Source of the DNA: Phycisphaerae bacterium
GTDB lineage: Bacteria > Planctomycetota > Phycisphaerae > Sedimentisphaerales > UBA12454
Direction: 5' to 3'
Assembly: GCA_041652575.1 (NCBI GenBank)
Contig: JBAZHC010000002.1
Location: forward strand, 62,001 to 126,000
Length of the DNA stretch: 64,000 bases
Positions 44,006-52,690 of the stretch are shown here, one piece after another. The position numbers and the translations under genes are program-made. How positions within the stretch are numbered: the first letter of the stretch is position 1; each line of letters begins with the position of its first letter. The notes beneath the pieces were generated by a model, which made no database searches, was not told the origin of the DNA, and worked only from the letters and a program-made list of their open reading frames with translations.

Positions 44006-44656
44006 TCTCATCGAAACCGGCGGACCGAGAATTTCCTGATACAAAATCGCAGAACGCAGGTCCTGTGGAGAATTTAAATGTATCAGAATATTTCCAGTCT
44101 CACTTGTTTGTTTGCCGGATTTTACAGGCTGTTTCGCATGGCTGATATGACTTGCAGAAGGTGTTTCGGCAGCAGTCATATTTTGCTGCGGTACAGGTTT
44201 CGGTCTTTTGACCTCTGCCCGGCGAACAAGCCTTTGCACCGGAACGGGCTCGCTTTCAACTTTTTCTGCCATAATAGGCGGCGGTTCGGGTATGCCGAAA
44301 GCCGCCCTGATTTGTGTGATTTTTTCCGCTCTTAATTGTTCAATAGTTTTATAATCCCCGCGTGCAGGAACGTATTTCCCACGTCCGCCGGTCAGAGAAA
44401 CAGGCCTTTGATGTTTTTCCTCATTCTGCCGGGGCTTTTGTTCCGCCATTGTTTTTGCACCGCTTATGCCGCGGACTATAGCCTTTAAGATGCTGAAGCC
44501 GACTATTGCCGCTATGACAACAAACTGTATCCAGACTTCGTTGCCTGGTTTTCCGGCTGCGAGCCCCGTTAGAGGCAAGGCGCTAAGGTCGCCTGACGAC
44601 CACCAAAGATGTCCAGCCTCTAACGGGGCGAGTATATTTTCAAATAAGGAATACAT
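44003..44656 (-). CDS. Membrane-anchored planctomycete protein, FloA-operon partner
   Basis: 217 residues with one hydrophobic segment (about 41-60, WIQFVVIAAIVGFSILKAIV), a Pro/Lys-rich charged middle, and a C-terminal tail LRSAILYQEILGPPVSMR; tails of the ILGPP type occur in planctomycete proteins of this neighbourhood. Residues about 10-32 are encoded by a palindromic insertion (44563-44629). It is the last gene of the NfeD-FloA operon, 19 bp after floA. Function unknown. Confidence 0.7.
   Translation of the reverse strand: MYSLFENILAPLEAGHLWWSSGDLSALPLTGLAAGKPGNEVWIQFVVIAAIVGFSILKAIVRGISGAKTMAEQKPRQNEEKHQRPVSLTGGRGKYVPARGDYKTIEQLRAEKITQIRAAFGIPEPPPIMAEKVESEPVPVQRLVRRAEVKRPKPVPQQNMTAAETPSASHISHAKQPVKSGKQTSETGNILIHLNSPQDLRSAILYQEILGPPVSMR
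44563..44629. repeat. 67-bp palindromic element inserted in frame
   Basis: Perfect 14-bp inverted repeat GCCCCGTTAGAGGC (44563-44576) / GCCTCTAACGGGGC (44616-44629) with a 39-base centre that itself holds GGCG/CGCC arms. It lies in the N-terminal coding part of the gene at 44003-44656 without breaking the frame. Confidence 0.75.
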
Positions 44657-44675
44657 TTATTCTCAGCTTAAAATT

Positions 44676-45707
44676 TTATTGTTCTTTTTTCGGCGGCTTT
44701 GAGATTGAATCTCTCATAGTCGTATCAGCCATAATATTTTTCATTTTATAATAGTCCATTATGCCCATATTGCCTTTTCTAAAAGCCTCGGCCATTGCAA
44801 GCGGCACCTCCGCTTCGGCAAGAACTACCTTCGCGTGATTTTCCTGAACCAGCGCTTTCATTTCCTGTTCGCGGGCAACGGCCATTGCACGGCGTTTTTC
44901 AGCCTCAGCCTGTGCCCTGGCAAGGTCTGCCTTGGCCTGGTCGGCCTGAAGCTTTGCGCCGATGTTATCGCCTACGTCGATATCTGCGATATCAATCGAG
45001 AGAATTTCAAATGCCGTACCGGCATCAAGGCTCTTGGCAAGAACCTGCTTGGAAATGTTATCGGGATTTTCAAGAACGCTTTTGTGAGATATCGCGCTGC
45101 CTATTGTTGTTACGATACCCTCGCCGACGCGTGCGATAATGGTTGGTTCTGTCGCACCGCCGATAAGACGCTGAAGGTTTGTACGAACCGTTACGCGTGC
45201 CTTTGCCCTTAGCTGGATACCGTCCTGAGAAACAGCGTCAATGGTTTCCCTGCCTTTTCCGGGATCAGGGCAGTCGATAACCTTTGGGTTAACCGAAGTC
45301 TGAACGGCATCGAGAATATCTCTGCCTGCAAGGTCGATTGCTGTGGCGACCTTGAAGGTCAAATTCAAATTTGCCCTGTCGGCGGCAATTAATGCACGAA
45401 CGACGTTTTCAACTCGGCCGCCTGCAAGATAATGGCTTTCGAGGTCGCGGCGGGTCAAATCAAGACCTGCCTGAATCGCCATAATTCGTGCGCTGACGAT
45501 TCTGCTGGCGTTAACCTTCCGCAGTGTCATTCCGATAAGTTCGCCGATTGCGACTGGTGCGCCGGACAATCTTGCCTGCAGCCACAGCCGGCCGTAAGCC
45601 AGTACCAGCAAACCGAAAATAAATATAAGTACCAGAATAATTATCAGGCCTATACCCGATACTGCCTTTGGCATTTCAGCAAGAATAAAGAGATTCGAGA
45701 TTGTCAT
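44676..45707 (-). CDS. floA: Flotillin-like protein FloA
   Basis: 343 residues. Membrane-inserted N-terminal helix (about 16-40), then the SPFH-like domain, an Ala/Glu/Lys-rich coiled coil (about 225-300, AKADLARAQAEAEKRRAMA) and a short C-terminal tail. It forms membrane microdomains with NfeD proteins. Follows the short NfeD gene by 15 bp in an NfeD-NfeD-FloA operon. Confidence 0.93.
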   Translation of the reverse strand: MTISNLFILAEMPKAVSGIGLIIILVLIFIFGLLVLAYGRLWLQARLSGAPVAIGELIGMTLRKVNASRIVSARIMAIQAGLDLTRRDLESHYLAGGRVENVVRALIAADRANLNLTFKVATAIDLAGRDILDAVQTSVNPKVIDCPDPGKGRETIDAVSQDGIQLRAKARVTVRTNLQRLIGGATEPTIIARVGEGIVTTIGSAISHKSVLENPDNISKQVLAKSLDAGTAFEILSIDIADIDVGDNIGAKLQADQAKADLARAQAEAEKRRAMAVAREQEMKALVQENHAKVVLAEAEVPLAMAEAFRKGNMGIMDYYKMKNIMADTTMRDSISKPPKKEQ

Positions 45708-45722
45708 TTTAAAATCCTTTCA

Positions 45723-46217
45723 TTAAGAATTTTCTATTTCCCTGACTGTTAATTGTGTACCTTCTACTTTTATAACCTCAACGGTTTTTCCTTTCTCAAC
45801 ATAACCGGTTTCTGCGACACATTCAAGTCTTGTTCCCGCAAAATCGCACATTCCTACCGGCCTGAGCATGGTTATCGCTTTGGCTTTTTGGCCCAAAAGG
45901 GCTTCGAGCTGGTCGGTGTCGGATATTGCGTCGCCTTTTTGTCTTTTGGGGCCGTCCAGTGAAACTGATTTGCCGAACCGGGTTTTCGGAAATATTTTAT
46001 AAGCAAAGACCAGCGTGGCCGGTATCATAATCACAGCGACTATTATGCCGCACCAGCCGGCTGTGGGATTGAGCTTGAAGAAAATTACGATGCCGCCGAT
46101 GAGCGAAGTAATGGCACAGAGAGTAATCAGGCCGAAACTGGGCACAAAAACTTCCGCTACGAGCAAAACGGCACAGAGCAAAAACAAAAAAATCGCTAAA
46201 AATATCCACCAGAACAT
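45723..46217 (-). CDS. Short NfeD-like membrane protein
   Basis: 164 residues: four hydrophobic segments in the first 95 residues, then a C-terminal OB-fold (GQKAKAITMLRPVGMCDFAGTRL..) typical of NfeD proteins. Partner of FloA. It follows the long NfeD gene by 3 bp. Confidence 0.88.
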   Translation of the reverse strand: MFWWIFLAIFLFLLCAVLLVAEVFVPSFGLITLCAITSLIGGIVIFFKLNPTAGWCGIIVAVIMIPATLVFAYKIFPKTRFGKSVSLDGPKRQKGDAISDTDQLEALLGQKAKAITMLRPVGMCDFAGTRLECVAETGYVEKGKTVEVIKVEGTQLTVREIENS

Positions 46218-46220
46218 TTT

Positions 46221-47780
46221 TTATTCCTCAATCTTCCTGACTACAACTTTATTGCCTTGAATTTGTATGATTTTTATTTTCTGACCTTTTTCGATGAATT
46301 CACCCTCGGCGACGACATCGACGACAGCATCTTCAAATCGTGCCTGACCTGCCGGCCTTAATTTTGTAATTGCGATTCCCATATTGCCGGCTTTCAGTTC
46401 GCCGCTCTTTTGCGGCGGGGCGGTTATATCCGCTTCCATTTTAGGCCCGGCCATGGCAGGAGCAAGGATAAGGCCTTTAAACGGGCCGGTCTTCGGCAGA
46501 AATTTGGCCAATATATAAGCTATGACAATAAAACCAATAAAACCAATCGAAAAGCCCCATGCACCGTTTGATAAAATCTGCCATTGAACGTCATTGAAAT
46601 CGCTTTTTGGCCAGGGCAGTTCATCCGGTCTGTTTGGAATCAGGACTGCGAAAAGACCTATTATGATAAATAAAATTCCCAGTACGCCTGTTATGCCGAA
46701 GCCGGGAATAATAAAAATTTCAGTTGCCAGCAGGATAATGCCGATTGCGAAAACCGCGATTTCCCACCACGTCGCAAGGCCGGTCAGATACCTGCTGCCG
46801 AAAATTATCGCGAAACAAATCACCGCTACGAACCCAGGCAGACCAATGCCGGGCGTTTTCAATTCGATATAAATGCCGAGAAGCCCGACCATAAAAAGAA
46901 TACCCGTAAGGGTGGGATGATTAAGCAGTCTGACAAGCTGTTCGGACCAGTTCGGTTCCAGCCGGATAATATTCGGTGAAAATTTTACGTTATCGCGAAT
47001 CCCGAGAAAAGTCATCGCTTCATTTATATCGGTTGCCACCATTCTTGCGATGCCGTATTCCTGCGCTTTTGCCGCCGTAAGCGTCAGGATTTCATTTTCA
47101 TTGTCTATGAGTTCTTTTGCTTTCAGGTCATAAAGACGGTTGTCTTTGGGCAGTTTTTCATCCTCATAGAATTCACAGAGTCCTGTTTTTGTGTTTTCTA
47201 CCCGCCATACTTTTTTATGTCTGCTTACCATCGCCTCGAGCAGGGCGACAGGATAATTGTTAGCCTGTGCCGCTCGCTGGAACGTTGCTCGTACGAAGCT
47301 TTCCGTTTTTTCTCGTTCTACATCTCCCAAAGGCTCGCCGCCCATCTGGATTGGAGCGCAGTCGCCGATTGTGGTATTTTCCCTCATTATTATGTCTTGG
47401 CAGGAAACGCTTATCATCGCTCCGGCGCTTATTGCCTCGGTGTTAATATAGGCGACTGTCTTTGCTTTTTGCGATAGTTCAAGAATGAGATATTTTGATA
47501 TATCGTCTGCGCTTTTGACAAGACCGCCGTAAGTTTCTATTTCAAGAATGATATAGTTTGCGCCCATTTCAAGAGCTGTATTTGCCCGCCGTTTTATGGA
47601 AGCGTACAGACCATCGTCAATCAGGCCGTTGCAGGTAATCACCGCAGCGGTTGCTTCGGGCAGGTCAACAGGAATGATAATGTTAGACTCGGCGGCAATA
47701 GCCGGCTCCGCCTTCGCTAAAACTTCGGTGGACAGGAAACAAACCACACATAACAGAAAAATGAAGAATTTTGTCTGCAT
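46221..47780 (-). CDS. Long NfeD protein with ClpP-like serine protease domain
   Basis: 519 residues. Signal peptide (about 1-25), a ClpP-class protease domain (about 40-260; serine in EAISAGAMISVS near residue 118), four to five membrane helices (about 295-435), and a C-terminal OB-fold (about 455-515). Membrane proteostasis and microdomain role by family knowledge. First gene of the FloA operon. Confidence 0.92.
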   Translation of the reverse strand: MQTKFFIFLLCVVCFLSTEVLAKAEPAIAAESNIIIPVDLPEATAAVITCNGLIDDGLYASIKRRANTALEMGANYIILEIETYGGLVKSADDISKYLILELSQKAKTVAYINTEAISAGAMISVSCQDIIMRENTTIGDCAPIQMGGEPLGDVEREKTESFVRATFQRAAQANNYPVALLEAMVSRHKKVWRVENTKTGLCEFYEDEKLPKDNRLYDLKAKELIDNENEILTLTAAKAQEYGIARMVATDINEAMTFLGIRDNVKFSPNIIRLEPNWSEQLVRLLNHPTLTGILFMVGLLGIYIELKTPGIGLPGFVAVICFAIIFGSRYLTGLATWWEIAVFAIGIILLATEIFIIPGFGITGVLGILFIIIGLFAVLIPNRPDELPWPKSDFNDVQWQILSNGAWGFSIGFIGFIVIAYILAKFLPKTGPFKGLILAPAMAGPKMEADITAPPQKSGELKAGNMGIAITKLRPAGQARFEDAVVDVVAEGEFIEKGQKIKIIQIQGNKVVVRKIEE

Positions 47781-47825
47781 ACTATGATTTTATCCGCGCA
47801 AAGGCAGGCAGGCAAGAGGAATTTA

Positions 47826-48932
47826 TCAGACGAGTTTTCTTAAAATATCGATGCCTTGCTTAATTTTGTCATTGGTCGTGGTATAGCAAAGACGGAAATG
47901 CGTGTTTTTTTCGCTGAAAACACAGCCGGGAATAATCAGCAGATTATTTTTAATCGCCTTTTCGACAAATTCGGTTCCTGTGCCTTTAGGAGACTTTATA
48001 AAGGTATAAAAAGCGCCGGCAGGCTTTATCATTTCGAATTTGTCCTTCAGGCCTTCGTACATAATGTCGCGTTTGGCTTTGTAGCCTGCGATAAGGTCGC
48101 TTATGTCATAATCAAGGGCCGCAAGTGCTGCTTGCTGGAATGGGGCAGGGGCACAGACAAAAGTATATTGCTGAATTTTCGTCATTTCCTCGATTATCGG
48201 TTTCAGATGCTGCGGTGCGGCTACATACGCCAGCCGCCAGCCGGTCATAGCGTAAGACTTGCTGAAACCTTTCATAAGAATTGTGTTTGGATAGATTGAA
48301 GCTATGCTCGGATATTCCGAGTCGTAGCAGAATTTATCATAAATCTCGTCAGAGAGAATCAGCGTTTCGTTTTTAGCGGCGATTTCAGCAAGCTGTTTAA
48401 GTTCGTTTTGCGAATAGACCGAGCCGGTAGGATTGCATGGTGAATTTATGACAATCAATTTTGTTTTGCTCGTGATTTTGTCGGTGATTTTTTCCGGATG
48501 TAGTCTGAAGTCAGGATACGTATCTATAAATACGCATTTTCCGCCGAGCAGATTTACGAGATGTTTATACATCACGAAATAGGGGTCAGGGATTATCACC
48601 TCGTCGCCGGGATTAATCAGGCTCATAAAAGCAAGCAGCAATCCGCCGCTGACGCCGCTGGCGAAAAGAACGGATGGATTTTGCCATTTGAACTGTGCGG
48701 TAATCTGTCCGGCTATTTTTGCACAAAGCGCCGGGTCACCGCCCGTTTGGGTGTATTTATTTTTGCCGTGTTTTATTGCATCAATAGCGACCTGCCTTAG
48801 CGGCTCGGGAACGTCGAAATCCGGCTGGCCGATTGAAAAATTAACCGGGTCCTTCATAGAAGCGGCAAGATTGAAAATTTTTCTTATGCCGCTCGCGTCT
48901 ATAAGAGCCGTTCTGTCTGCAAGATACTTCAC
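47826..48932 (-). CDS. Class I/II pyridoxal-phosphate aminotransferase
   Basis: 368 residues. NFSIGQPDFDVPEPLRQVA, KYTQTGGDPALC, IVINSPCNPTGSVYS, LSDEIYDKFCY, and the PLP lysine in LMKGFSKSYAMTGWRLAY (near residue 231), then the terminal FRLCYTTT with the carboxylate-binding Arg. Aspartate or branched substrate cannot be told apart. It follows the small basic protein gene on the same strand. Confidence 0.94.
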   Translation of the reverse strand: MKYLADRTALIDASGIRKIFNLAASMKDPVNFSIGQPDFDVPEPLRQVAIDAIKHGKNKYTQTGGDPALCAKIAGQITAQFKWQNPSVLFASGVSGGLLLAFMSLINPGDEVIIPDPYFVMYKHLVNLLGGKCVFIDTYPDFRLHPEKITDKITSKTKLIVINSPCNPTGSVYSQNELKQLAEIAAKNETLILSDEIYDKFCYDSEYPSIASIYPNTILMKGFSKSYAMTGWRLAYVAAPQHLKPIIEEMTKIQQYTFVCAPAPFQQAALAALDYDISDLIAGYKAKRDIMYEGLKDKFEMIKPAGAFYTFIKSPKGTGTEFVEKAIKNNLLIIPGCVFSEKNTHFRLCYTTTNDKIKQGIDILRKLV

Positions 48933-48938
48933 GGAAAA

Positions 48939-49262
48939 CTATTTCTTTCCGCCTGCTGGTTTGGCTGCAGGGGCGGCTTTGCCCGCCGGAGCTGCTTTAC
49001 CGGCTGGTGCGGCGCCTTTGCCTGCTGCGGCTGGTGCACCGGCTGCCGGTGCCGCTGCGCCTTCTACGGCTGCTGCTGCCTTCTTGGGCTCTTTCTTAAC
49101 CGCGGCAACTTTCCTGTTGGCTACCTTGGCCAGACCGAAGAGGCTGTTGCCTTCTTCCCACTTTTCTTCGTCTTTGAGCCGTTTAAGTCTCTCTGTACGC
49201 GTAAGTACGTTACGGTGCCTTACAAGAGCACCTTTAAGTTTAAGTGAACGATCAATTGACAT
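48939..49262 (-). CDS. Small basic protein (Planctomycetes/Verrucomicrobia/Chlamydiae family)
   Basis: 107 residues. The first 50 residues match the family pattern: MSIDRSLKLKGALVRHRNVL, ERLKRLKDEEKWEEGNSLFG, LAKV. The rest is an Ala/Gly/Lys/Pro repeat tail (GAAPAGKAAPAGKAAP), longer than the family's usual short form. Function is unknown; the family is a marker of this superphylum. Confidence 0.9.
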   Translation of the reverse strand: MSIDRSLKLKGALVRHRNVLTRTERLKRLKDEEKWEEGNSLFGLAKVANRKVAAVKKEPKKAAAAVEGAAAPAAGAPAAAGKGAAPAGKAAPAGKAAPAAKPAGGKK

Positions 49263-49281
49263 AGAAAAAACTCCTGAAAAT

Positions 49282-50094
49282 TTAATTCATCTTCATAGCG
49301 TAAACATCCTGGAACGGCTTTGTTCCAAAGGATTCGAATCCCGAACCGGCAGGAGGCTTATAATTGGCCCCGACGGACATAATCTTTCTTTTCATTTCAT
49401 ATCCGTCTGTACCGGATTTATCGATACCATCAAAACGGTTCTGCGTTACCAGCAGGTAACGGGAACCTCTTTTTATTATTTCTGTCGCTATACCAAACTG
49501 AGCGAAATACTGTTTTACCGGCTCCAGATGAGAACTCAATGGATAGCTGGTTATTACAATAACATTATCGCCCATCGGCTCAACCATTTTGGGCGGATTT
49601 TGCGCCGTTACATTTCTTTCGGCTGCTGCCGGCTTTACTGAGTCAGGCACAATTTCGACAGGTCTGGATACTGTCGTTACCGGTTTGGAAACATTTGTTT
49701 CCGGCGACTTTCCTGGCGAATAAATCTGGCCCAGTCTGAAGAACACCATCAGTATCGCAAAAAAAGCCAGAACAGCTATTCCTGCGACCTGCCACGAAAA
49801 ACACAACTCTATCCGGTCGGGATAAACTCTTACCGGTTTTGGCTTGCCGGTCCAGACGAATTCGGGCTTGTTTTTAACAGTATCTGTCTTAACGGCCTCT
49901 GCCTGCACTGGAACAGATACAGAAGCCGGAACAGGTTTTTCTACCTGTGAAACAGCTTCCGGTTTTTCTTCCTGCTGCTTTTGAATAGGTGCGTTTACTA
50001 CGCCTATTCTTTCCAGAGCTTTTTGCTGCGCGTTTTTAAACCGCGTTTTATTTATAAGCTCATAAAGAGCAACATGTTTAAGATTTCGGGCCAT
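49282..50094 (-). CDS. Membrane protein with a SPOR-like C-terminus
   Basis: 270 residues: a charged cytoplasmic part (1-about 105), one membrane helix (about 106-125, VAGIAVLAFFAILMVFFRLG), a Pro/Val linker and a C-terminal domain (about 175-265) with VIVITSYPLSSHLEPVKQYF, GIATEIIKRGSRYLLVTQNRF, in the style of SPOR/peptidoglycan-binding folds. A wall or division role is inferred. Confidence 0.65.
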   Translation of the reverse strand: MARNLKHVALYELINKTRFKNAQQKALERIGVVNAPIQKQQEEKPEAVSQVEKPVPASVSVPVQAEAVKTDTVKNKPEFVWTGKPKPVRVYPDRIELCFSWQVAGIAVLAFFAILMVFFRLGQIYSPGKSPETNVSKPVTTVSRPVEIVPDSVKPAAAERNVTAQNPPKMVEPMGDNVIVITSYPLSSHLEPVKQYFAQFGIATEIIKRGSRYLLVTQNRFDGIDKSGTDGYEMKRKIMSVGANYKPPAGSGFESFGTKPFQDVYAMKMN

Positions 50095-50249
50095 ATTTCC
50101 TCCCGATTTATCGGGATTACCGGCTTAATAATTATTTTGCCAAAACAATAGAGAGCAAGAGGATAACCTATTTTCAGGCATCTTTCAACAGGAAAAATTC
50201 GAGTTCCGCAGCTAATTCAGGCCTGTAAATGGGAAATTTTGAAATTTTC

Positions 50250-50278
50250 TTGACAATAGCGGTAATCTGAACTATTAA
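50250..50278 (+). promoter_or_regulatory. Promoter of the rpmF-plsX-fab operon
   Basis: TTGACA (50250-50255), 17-bp spacer, TATTAA (50273-50278). It stands in the 355-base gap before rpmF and gives a leader of about 165 nt. Confidence 0.65.
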
Positions 50279-50304
50279 AACCTCTCAAGAATTTTGAATT
50301 AACT

Positions 50305-50371
50305 GGCGATTTTTTGCCGCAAAAGGCGATTTTACTCGCCCGATTATTGAAACAAAGAGCGATTTTGCCGC
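50305..50371 (+). promoter_or_regulatory. Repeated GCGATTTT leader hairpins before rpmF
   Basis: Three related units: GGCGATTTTTTGCCGC (50305), GGCGATTTTACTCGCC (50325, a 5-bp hairpin) and GAGCGATTTTGCCGC (50357). They lie downstream of the promoter in the rpmF leader. No known motif is recognised. Confidence 0.4.
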
Positions 50372-50449
50372 AGTTATCAGTGCCAAAAGCTGGTAATCAG
50401 GGGGATTGGTCTTTGTTGTTTTTTCCTATCCTTAACTGGAGTAAATCAG

Positions 50450-50638
50450 ATGTTACCGGTAAAAAAGAAAAGTAAAACGAGAACAGGGTCTAAAAGAAGT
50501 CATCACGCGTTAAAAGCCGTGAATCTTTCGGTATGCAAAAAATGCAGCAGTCCGAAATTGCCCCATGCCGCCTGCGCCAACTGCGGATATGTTAATCCGA
50601 AAATCACTCTCAAGCTTGCCAAAAAAGAGGAGGCATAG
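50450..50638 (+). CDS. rpmF: 50S ribosomal protein L32
   Basis: 62 residues. VPKKKTSK-type N-terminus (LPVKKKSKTRTGSKRSHH) and two Cys pairs (CKKCSSPKL and CANCGYVNP) that bind zinc. Normal length. It begins the lipid operon, 6 bp ahead of plsX, the classic order. TGGAG precedes the ATG. Confidence 0.96.
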   Translation: MLPVKKKSKTRTGSKRSHHALKAVNLSVCKKCSSPKLPHAACANCGYVNPKITLKLAKKEEA

Positions 50639-50644
50639 CTAACA

Positions 50645-51664
50645 ATGAGGATAGCTATTGACGCCATGGGTGGCGATTATGCACCTGATGAAATCCTCAA
50701 CGGTGCTCTTGAGTCGATAGAGATACTCGACAAAGGCGATACTATAATTCTTCTCGGTCCCGCCGAAGTTATCGAATCCAAACTTGGAGCAAAGACCATC
50801 AGTAAATACGCTGATGTCATAAAAATCGTCAATGCGCCTGAAATTATAGGAATGGATGAATCGCCTGTTGACGCCCTCAGGAAAAAACGCAACAGCTCCA
50901 TATCCATTATGACTAAACTTGCTGCCGACGGCGAGGCTGACGCGGTTATCTCTGCCGGCAACACCGGCGCCTGCGTCGCGGCCTGTCAAATGAGAATGCG
51001 AAACATCGAAGGAGTGCACAGACCCGGAATCGCTGTCGTTTTCCCGACTTTCGAGGGGCCTGTTACTATGTGCGATGTCGGCGCAAATATCGCCTGCAAG
51101 CCGATTAACTTTTATCAATACGCTGTAATGGCATCTATGTATTCGAGAAATCTCCTCGGCATCGAGAGCCCGCGAGTCGGAATTATGAGTATCGGCGAGG
51201 AAGAGGCCAAGGGAAATGAAATTGTAAAAAAAGCCAGGGAGCTTATCAGGAGCGACCCGAAAATCAATTTTATCGGCAATATTGAGGGCCGCGATATATT
51301 CAAAGGCAAATGCGATGTCGCGATATGCGACGGATTTGTCGGAAATGTAGTACTTAAGCTTACCGAAGGTCTGGTTGACGGCCTTTTCAAGGTTATAAAG
51401 CACGAAATTAAGCAGCAGTCATTTCTACTTGCACTGAAGTTCAAATCTGTAATGATGAAGATGTACCAGAAATACGATTACCACGAGTACGGCGGAGCGC
51501 TGCTGTTAGGCGTGAATGGTACATCGGTTATATGCCACGGCTCAAGCAAGGCCAGAACCATAAAAAATGCTGTTATAGCATCTCGAAAATTTCACAATAT
51601 GGGAATAAACGCGAAAATTAAGGAATATCTGGCAACTACAACTGTTAAGGGCGCCGATGAGTAG
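50645..51664 (+). CDS. plsX: Phosphate acyltransferase PlsX
   Basis: 339 residues. Makes acyl-phosphate from acyl-ACP for phospholipid synthesis. IAIDAMGGDYAPDEILNGAL at the N-terminus and GADAVISAGNTGA-type (EADAVISAGNTGACVA) in the middle are signatures; GALLLGVNGTSVICHGSS closes the fold. Overlaps fabH by 8 bp. Confidence 0.96.
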   Translation: MRIAIDAMGGDYAPDEILNGALESIEILDKGDTIILLGPAEVIESKLGAKTISKYADVIKIVNAPEIIGMDESPVDALRKKRNSSISIMTKLAADGEADAVISAGNTGACVAACQMRMRNIEGVHRPGIAVVFPTFEGPVTMCDVGANIACKPINFYQYAVMASMYSRNLLGIESPRVGIMSIGEEEAKGNEIVKKARELIRSDPKINFIGNIEGRDIFKGKCDVAICDGFVGNVVLKLTEGLVDGLFKVIKHEIKQQSFLLALKFKSVMMKMYQKYDYHEYGGALLLGVNGTSVICHGSSKARTIKNAVIASRKFHNMGINAKIKEYLATTTVKGADE

Positions 51665-52673
51665 CACAAAAACGAGTTTAGATTCCGCCTTTCGGGCTGT
51701 TATTGCGGGGACAGGTTCCTGCATACCCCAAAAGCAGCTTACAAACGAAGACCTTACAAAAATGGTCGATACCAACGATGAATGGATTACAACCAGGACC
51801 GGAATAAAGGTTCGTCATATTGCCGCTGAAAATGAAACAACGGCTACCCTGGCCTTTGAGGCCGCTAAGAAAGCAATTCAAAAGGCCGATATTGCTGCTG
51901 AAGATATTGAGATGATTATCGTGGCGACGATAACTCCCGAAATGGTATTTCCATCGACGGCCTGTTTCGTACAGAATATGCTCGGTGCGAAAAAAGCATG
52001 GGCTTTCGATATTTCAGCCGCCTGCAGCGGGTTTGTTTATGCACTTAGTATCGCGCAGAATTTCGTGATAAACGGAAGATACGACAATGTCCTTGTCATA
52101 GGCGTTGAAACGCTGAGCAAAATCACCAACTACAAGGACAGGGCAAGCTGTATCCTTTTCGGTGATGGAGCCGGCGCCGCTGTTATAAAAAGAGGCGATA
52201 AAAATGGTCCAAAGGGAATCTTCTACAGTACTTCAGGCTCGGACGGTTCAGGCTGGACTTCGTTAAATTGCCCCGCTTATGGAAGCAGACATCCTGTTGG
52301 AAAGCCGCTGGAGAATCCAGATTCTGTCTATATGCATATTAACGGCAGAGAAGTTTATCAGCTTGCGGTCAGGAAAATTATTGAAACCGTTGACGACTGC
52401 ATGACAAATTGCGGCATATCTACAAGCGATGTGGATTTGTTTATTCCTCACCAGATGAACGCAAGAATAATTGAGTCTGTCGCGAAAAGGCTCGCTCTTG
52501 CCGACGAAAAGGTATTCATAAATATCGATAAATACGGCAACACCTCGGCAGCCTCTATACCCATCGCTCTTGACGAGTGCATGCAGCAGGGCAGAATTAA
52601 AAAGGGTGATATTGTTCTGTTTGTCGCTTTCGGCGGCGGGTTAACATGGGGCGCTAACGTAATTGAATTCTGA
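51657..52673 (+). CDS. fabH: 3-oxoacyl-ACP synthase III
   Basis: 338 residues. Starts fatty-acid synthesis from acetyl-CoA and malonyl-ACP. Catalytic Cys123 in SAACSGFVYAL, His in PHQMNARI and Asn in YGNTSAASIPIAL. The start overlaps the plsX stop. An inverted-repeat element is inserted between this gene and fabD. Confidence 0.96.
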   Translation: MSSTKTSLDSAFRAVIAGTGSCIPQKQLTNEDLTKMVDTNDEWITTRTGIKVRHIAAENETTATLAFEAAKKAIQKADIAAEDIEMIIVATITPEMVFPSTACFVQNMLGAKKAWAFDISAACSGFVYALSIAQNFVINGRYDNVLVIGVETLSKITNYKDRASCILFGDGAGAAVIKRGDKNGPKGIFYSTSGSDGSGWTSLNCPAYGSRHPVGKPLENPDSVYMHINGREVYQLAVRKIIETVDDCMTNCGISTSDVDLFIPHQMNARIIESVAKRLALADEKVFINIDKYGNTSAASIPIALDECMQQGRIKKGDIVLFVAFGGGLTWGANVIEF

Positions 52674-52690
52674 TATAAAAATTAAATTGG

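Noticed and set aside
44563..44629. Integron attC site, because of GTTAGAG/CTCTAAC arms
   Set aside because: The order of the GTT and AAC cores is opposite to attC and no integrase or cassette structure is near.
49320..49345. TTCGAATC string suggesting a tRNA T-arm
   Set aside because: It is inside a coding gene and no cloverleaf can be formed around it.
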